This document shows, in pieces, positions 61,969 to 64,000 of a DNA stretch of 64,000 nt. Every line of letters begins with the position of its first letter. Position 1 is the stretch's first letter. The position numbers were made by a program, and so were the translations under genes. The DNA is from UA16 sp002292325. Its GTDB lineage: Bacteria; Bacteroidota; Bacteroidia; Flavobacteriales_D; Sanyastnellaceae. The notes under the pieces are model-generated. The model made no database searches. It was not told the DNA's origin and worked only from the letters and a program-made list of their open reading frames with translations. The stretch is from NCBI GenBank assembly GCA_943788645.1, contig CALSRC010000005.1, forward strand, positions 1 through 64,000. The letters are read 5' to 3'.

Positions 61969-63441
61969 TCAGCTTCTTGCATCGCGCCTTTTGTGCTCTT
62001 CTGCTTGTTATGGCGGGAGGCCAGGCCTGTGCTCAAGATCAGTACTTATCTTTTGGAACGGGTGGAACTCCAATGGCACTTGGGGGAGATTACCGCGCTC
62101 TTGCATGGAATCCCGCTCAGATCACCTTTTCACCTTTGAATCAAGATGATTGGAAGTCCGCAGCTGGTGGTGTCGAATTTGGTGCGAGAGTAAGCTCTTC
62201 CGCGCTCTCTCGTGCAGACATTTGGAACAGCATACTGAATAGAGGAAACGCTTCCATTGACCAATGGACAGGACAAGATTGGACCCAATATGTTGATCTT
62301 TTGACCAATGAATCCATTGCGTTGAATGCAGATGTTCTCACGGCAGCCTCCTCCAGAAAATGGAATTCTTTCGCGGTAGCTTACTCCAACTCACAGCATA
62401 TACAAGCGGAAGCCTACCTGGATGCTCTGCCTATCCAACTTTTGGTGCAAGGAGGAGCAGGAGAGTGGGCCAGTTTATTCGATTCTCTTCTCACAGATGG
62501 TGGAACTGCCATAGAAAATACCGGCGAGTTCACGGCGGAACAGTTGCTTTCATTTCAGGGTGGAATAAATGTGAATGGCAGATCAACTCGTCGCTGATTT
62601 ACTCCAAGATTCGAGACTCGGTTTTTCATATCAACGGTGCCACACCTTAGGCATTTCCAAGTCCTGGAAAATCGGAAACATCATTTTACACACAGGTGTT
62701 TCCGGTCAGCTGATCTTGGGCAATGGATATTTCAGTGTAAAAACGACGGATGGCAACCTCGATGCATTTGGAGCATTTTCCAATGGATTCAATTACACTG
62801 CCCTAGCAAACATTCAAAACGGAATTCCCAACACCTTTGAAGAAGCTAGGAAATGGGGTCCTGTCGGGCAAGGATGGGGACTCAATGTCGGTGGAGTTTT
62901 AGAGTTCCAAGACAGGTTTTGGATTTCGGCAGCTGTCAGTGACCTAGGTCGTGTGGAATGGAGAGGTGAGCGATACTCACTGGATAACGCTCTTACAAGC
63001 TGGAATACGCCGGTTGAAGACCCCACGAATATCGGAAATCTCATGCTCGGAGCGCTGAGCCCAAACACCTGGTTCAGCGAAGCTCAAACCGAAACTCGTA
63101 TCATTCCGAATGGAGTCGCCTTTCAAATAGGAGGGGGAGTGCACGTGAGTAAATTCCTCATGCTCGCAGGAGAAATGGCCTTTGATAATCCTGATCTCAT
63201 AGGAAATTCAGGAACTCGCTTTGGTGCTTCTGCTGTGCTTTCACCCATTCGATTTATTCGAGTCGATGTGGGAATAAGCAAATGGGGAAATGAAACATAT
63301 CGAATACCTGCCGGTTTTATGATCAAGTCAGGTAAAAAAGGTTTTGAATGCGGAATACAAGCAACAGACATCCAAGTCCTGTGGAGAGAAAGTCAACCGG
63401 AGATTGGCTTCAGAGCCATCGCCATGCGGTGGGTCTGGTAG
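61965..63441 (+). CDS. outer-membrane beta-barrel protein, DUF5723-like, frameshifted
   Basis: About 490 residues once joined. The likely start is TTG 61965, whose TGA overlap with ilvE suggests coupling (GTG 61950 is the alternative). After the signal peptide (ALLLVMAGGQACAQ) come LGGDYRALAWNPAQ and many alternating aromatic/hydrophobic strands typical of a barrel, ending in the aromatic terminus FRAIAMRWVW. One extra G at 62576-62577 breaks the frame; removing it gives GGINVNADQLVADLLQDSRL. Family assignment to DUF5723 is by pattern and uncertain. The cargo or ligand is unknown. Confidence 0.65.
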
Positions 63442-63455
63442 CCTCCCGACTGCGC

Positions 63456-64000
63456 ATGGTCGTTGTGCTTATTCTGCATGCTGGATTTACGGCACATGCC
63501 CAATTCAATTTATCATCAATGGAGCACACAATGGACGACACCATGGAAGAAACCATTACTCTAGGAGCAGGATGTTTTTGGTGTGTAGAAGCTGTCTTTG
63601 AAAGCATACAAGGAGTCAACTCGGCGACATCGGGCTACATGGGAGGCCACATCAAGAATCCAGGTTACCGTGAAGTCTGCACGGGCAGAACGGGGCACGC
63701 TGAGGTCGTACAAGTAAAATATGATCCAGCGGAAGTCTCTCTTGAGGTACTATTGGATGTATTCTTCACCACCCACGATCCGACCACCCTCAACCGTCAA
63801 GGAGCGGATGTTGGGTCCCAGTACCGATCAGCGATATTTTGTCACACAGAAAGTCAAAACCAAATAGCCAATCGCGCTTTGGAAAAGAATCAATCATCCA
63901 TAGGTGCCCCCATTGTTACTGAAATATCGGCGGCAAGTGAATTTTATGTGGCTGAAGATTATCACCAGGCGTATTATGAACTTAACGGCGAAGCACCTTA
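63456..64000 (+). CDS. msrA: peptide-methionine (S)-S-oxide reductase MsrA, 3' truncated by the window
   Basis: At least 181 residues before the window ends. The catalytic motif GAGCFWCVEAVFE is followed by GYMGGHIKNPGYREVCTGRTGH, the FFTTHDPTTLNRQGADVGSQYRS block and FYVAEDYHQAYY, all diagnostic of MsrA. It reduces methionine sulfoxide. The N-terminus MVVVLILHAGFTAHAQ looks like a signal peptide, so this copy may be periplasmic; a GTG at 63429 could extend it. It overlaps or adjoins the barrel gene. Confidence 0.93.
   Translation, partial: MVVVLILHAGFTAHAQFNLSSMEHTMDDTMEETITLGAGCFWCVEAVFESIQGVNSATSGYMGGHIKNPGYREVCTGRTGHAEVVQVKYDPAEVSLEVLLDVFFTTHDPTTLNRQGADVGSQYRSAIFCHTESQNQIANRALEKNQSSIGAPIVTEISAASEFYVAEDYHQAYYELNGEAP

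Overview
The window comes from a member of the Bacteroidota, most likely a marine Flavobacteriales. Four kinds of evidence agree: gliding-motility and type IX secretion (T9SS) signatures (a gldG-like gene at the left edge and several secreted proteins with C-terminal sorting domains), Bacteroidota-type promoters (a TTTG box, 17-22 bases, then TAnnTTTG), few Shine-Dalgarno sequences, and lineage-typical families (START-like, DUF4340, DUF2797, TlpA-like with DUF4369/DUF5106). The species cannot be named from this sequence alone. No CRISPR array, insertion sequence, prophage or rRNA was seen, and no gap longer than 300 bases lacks a gene.

Layout. 1-2.8 kb: gldG-like gene (cut by the window edge) and a DUF4340 membrane protein, both frameshifted. 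2.7-6.8 kb: glycosyltransferase, a paaJ-paaY pair, trmN6 and a START-like protein. 6.9-7.4 kb: tRNA with CAT anticodon and an RRM protein. 7.6-12.2 kb: a 1523-residue cysteine/aspartate-rich repeat protein. 12.3-19.2 kb: TlpA-like lipoprotein, T9SS cargo, DUF2797, YqgE/AlgH, M14 carboxypeptidase and esterase. 19.2-27.0 kb: a four-gene minus-strand operon of paaZ, S41 peptidase, GH92 mannosidase and class III aminotransferase; the first three are frameshifted, paaZ severely. 27.2-33.8 kb: T9SS cargo, PhoD-like phosphatase, pdxH, RlmI-like methyltransferase and RecQ. 33.8-42.0 kb: tpiA, prmA, a 1491-residue secreted protein of unknown function and a FadH-like reductase, with short overlaps. 42-48.6 kb: plsC-like, rluE-like, TolB-like, M28 peptidase, RNase P RNA, a HARE-HTH-like protein and P5C dehydrogenase. 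48.7-53.9 kb: a TPR/PD40/SPOR protein and a lamin-tail-domain T9SS cargo. 54-64 kb: rpsA, pyrR, pyrB, a STAS protein, T9SS cargo, RNase Z, a LuxR-type regulator, ilvE, an outer-membrane barrel protein and msrA (cut by the window end).

Pathway links. PaaJ, PaaY and PaaZ all belong to phenylacetyl-CoA degradation, but they sit in two places 20 kb apart and no paaABCDE genes are present here. PyrR and PyrB are pyrimidine functions. At least five genes encode candidate surface or secreted proteins; the secretion machinery itself is not in the window.

Data quality. Many genes carry single-base indels, usually in homopolymer runs, and homology resumes at once in another frame. I read most of these as sequencing or assembly errors. 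The paaZ region (about 25.0-26.4 kb) has at least eight frame switches and a higher G+C content than its flanks, so no protein from there should be trusted without resequencing.
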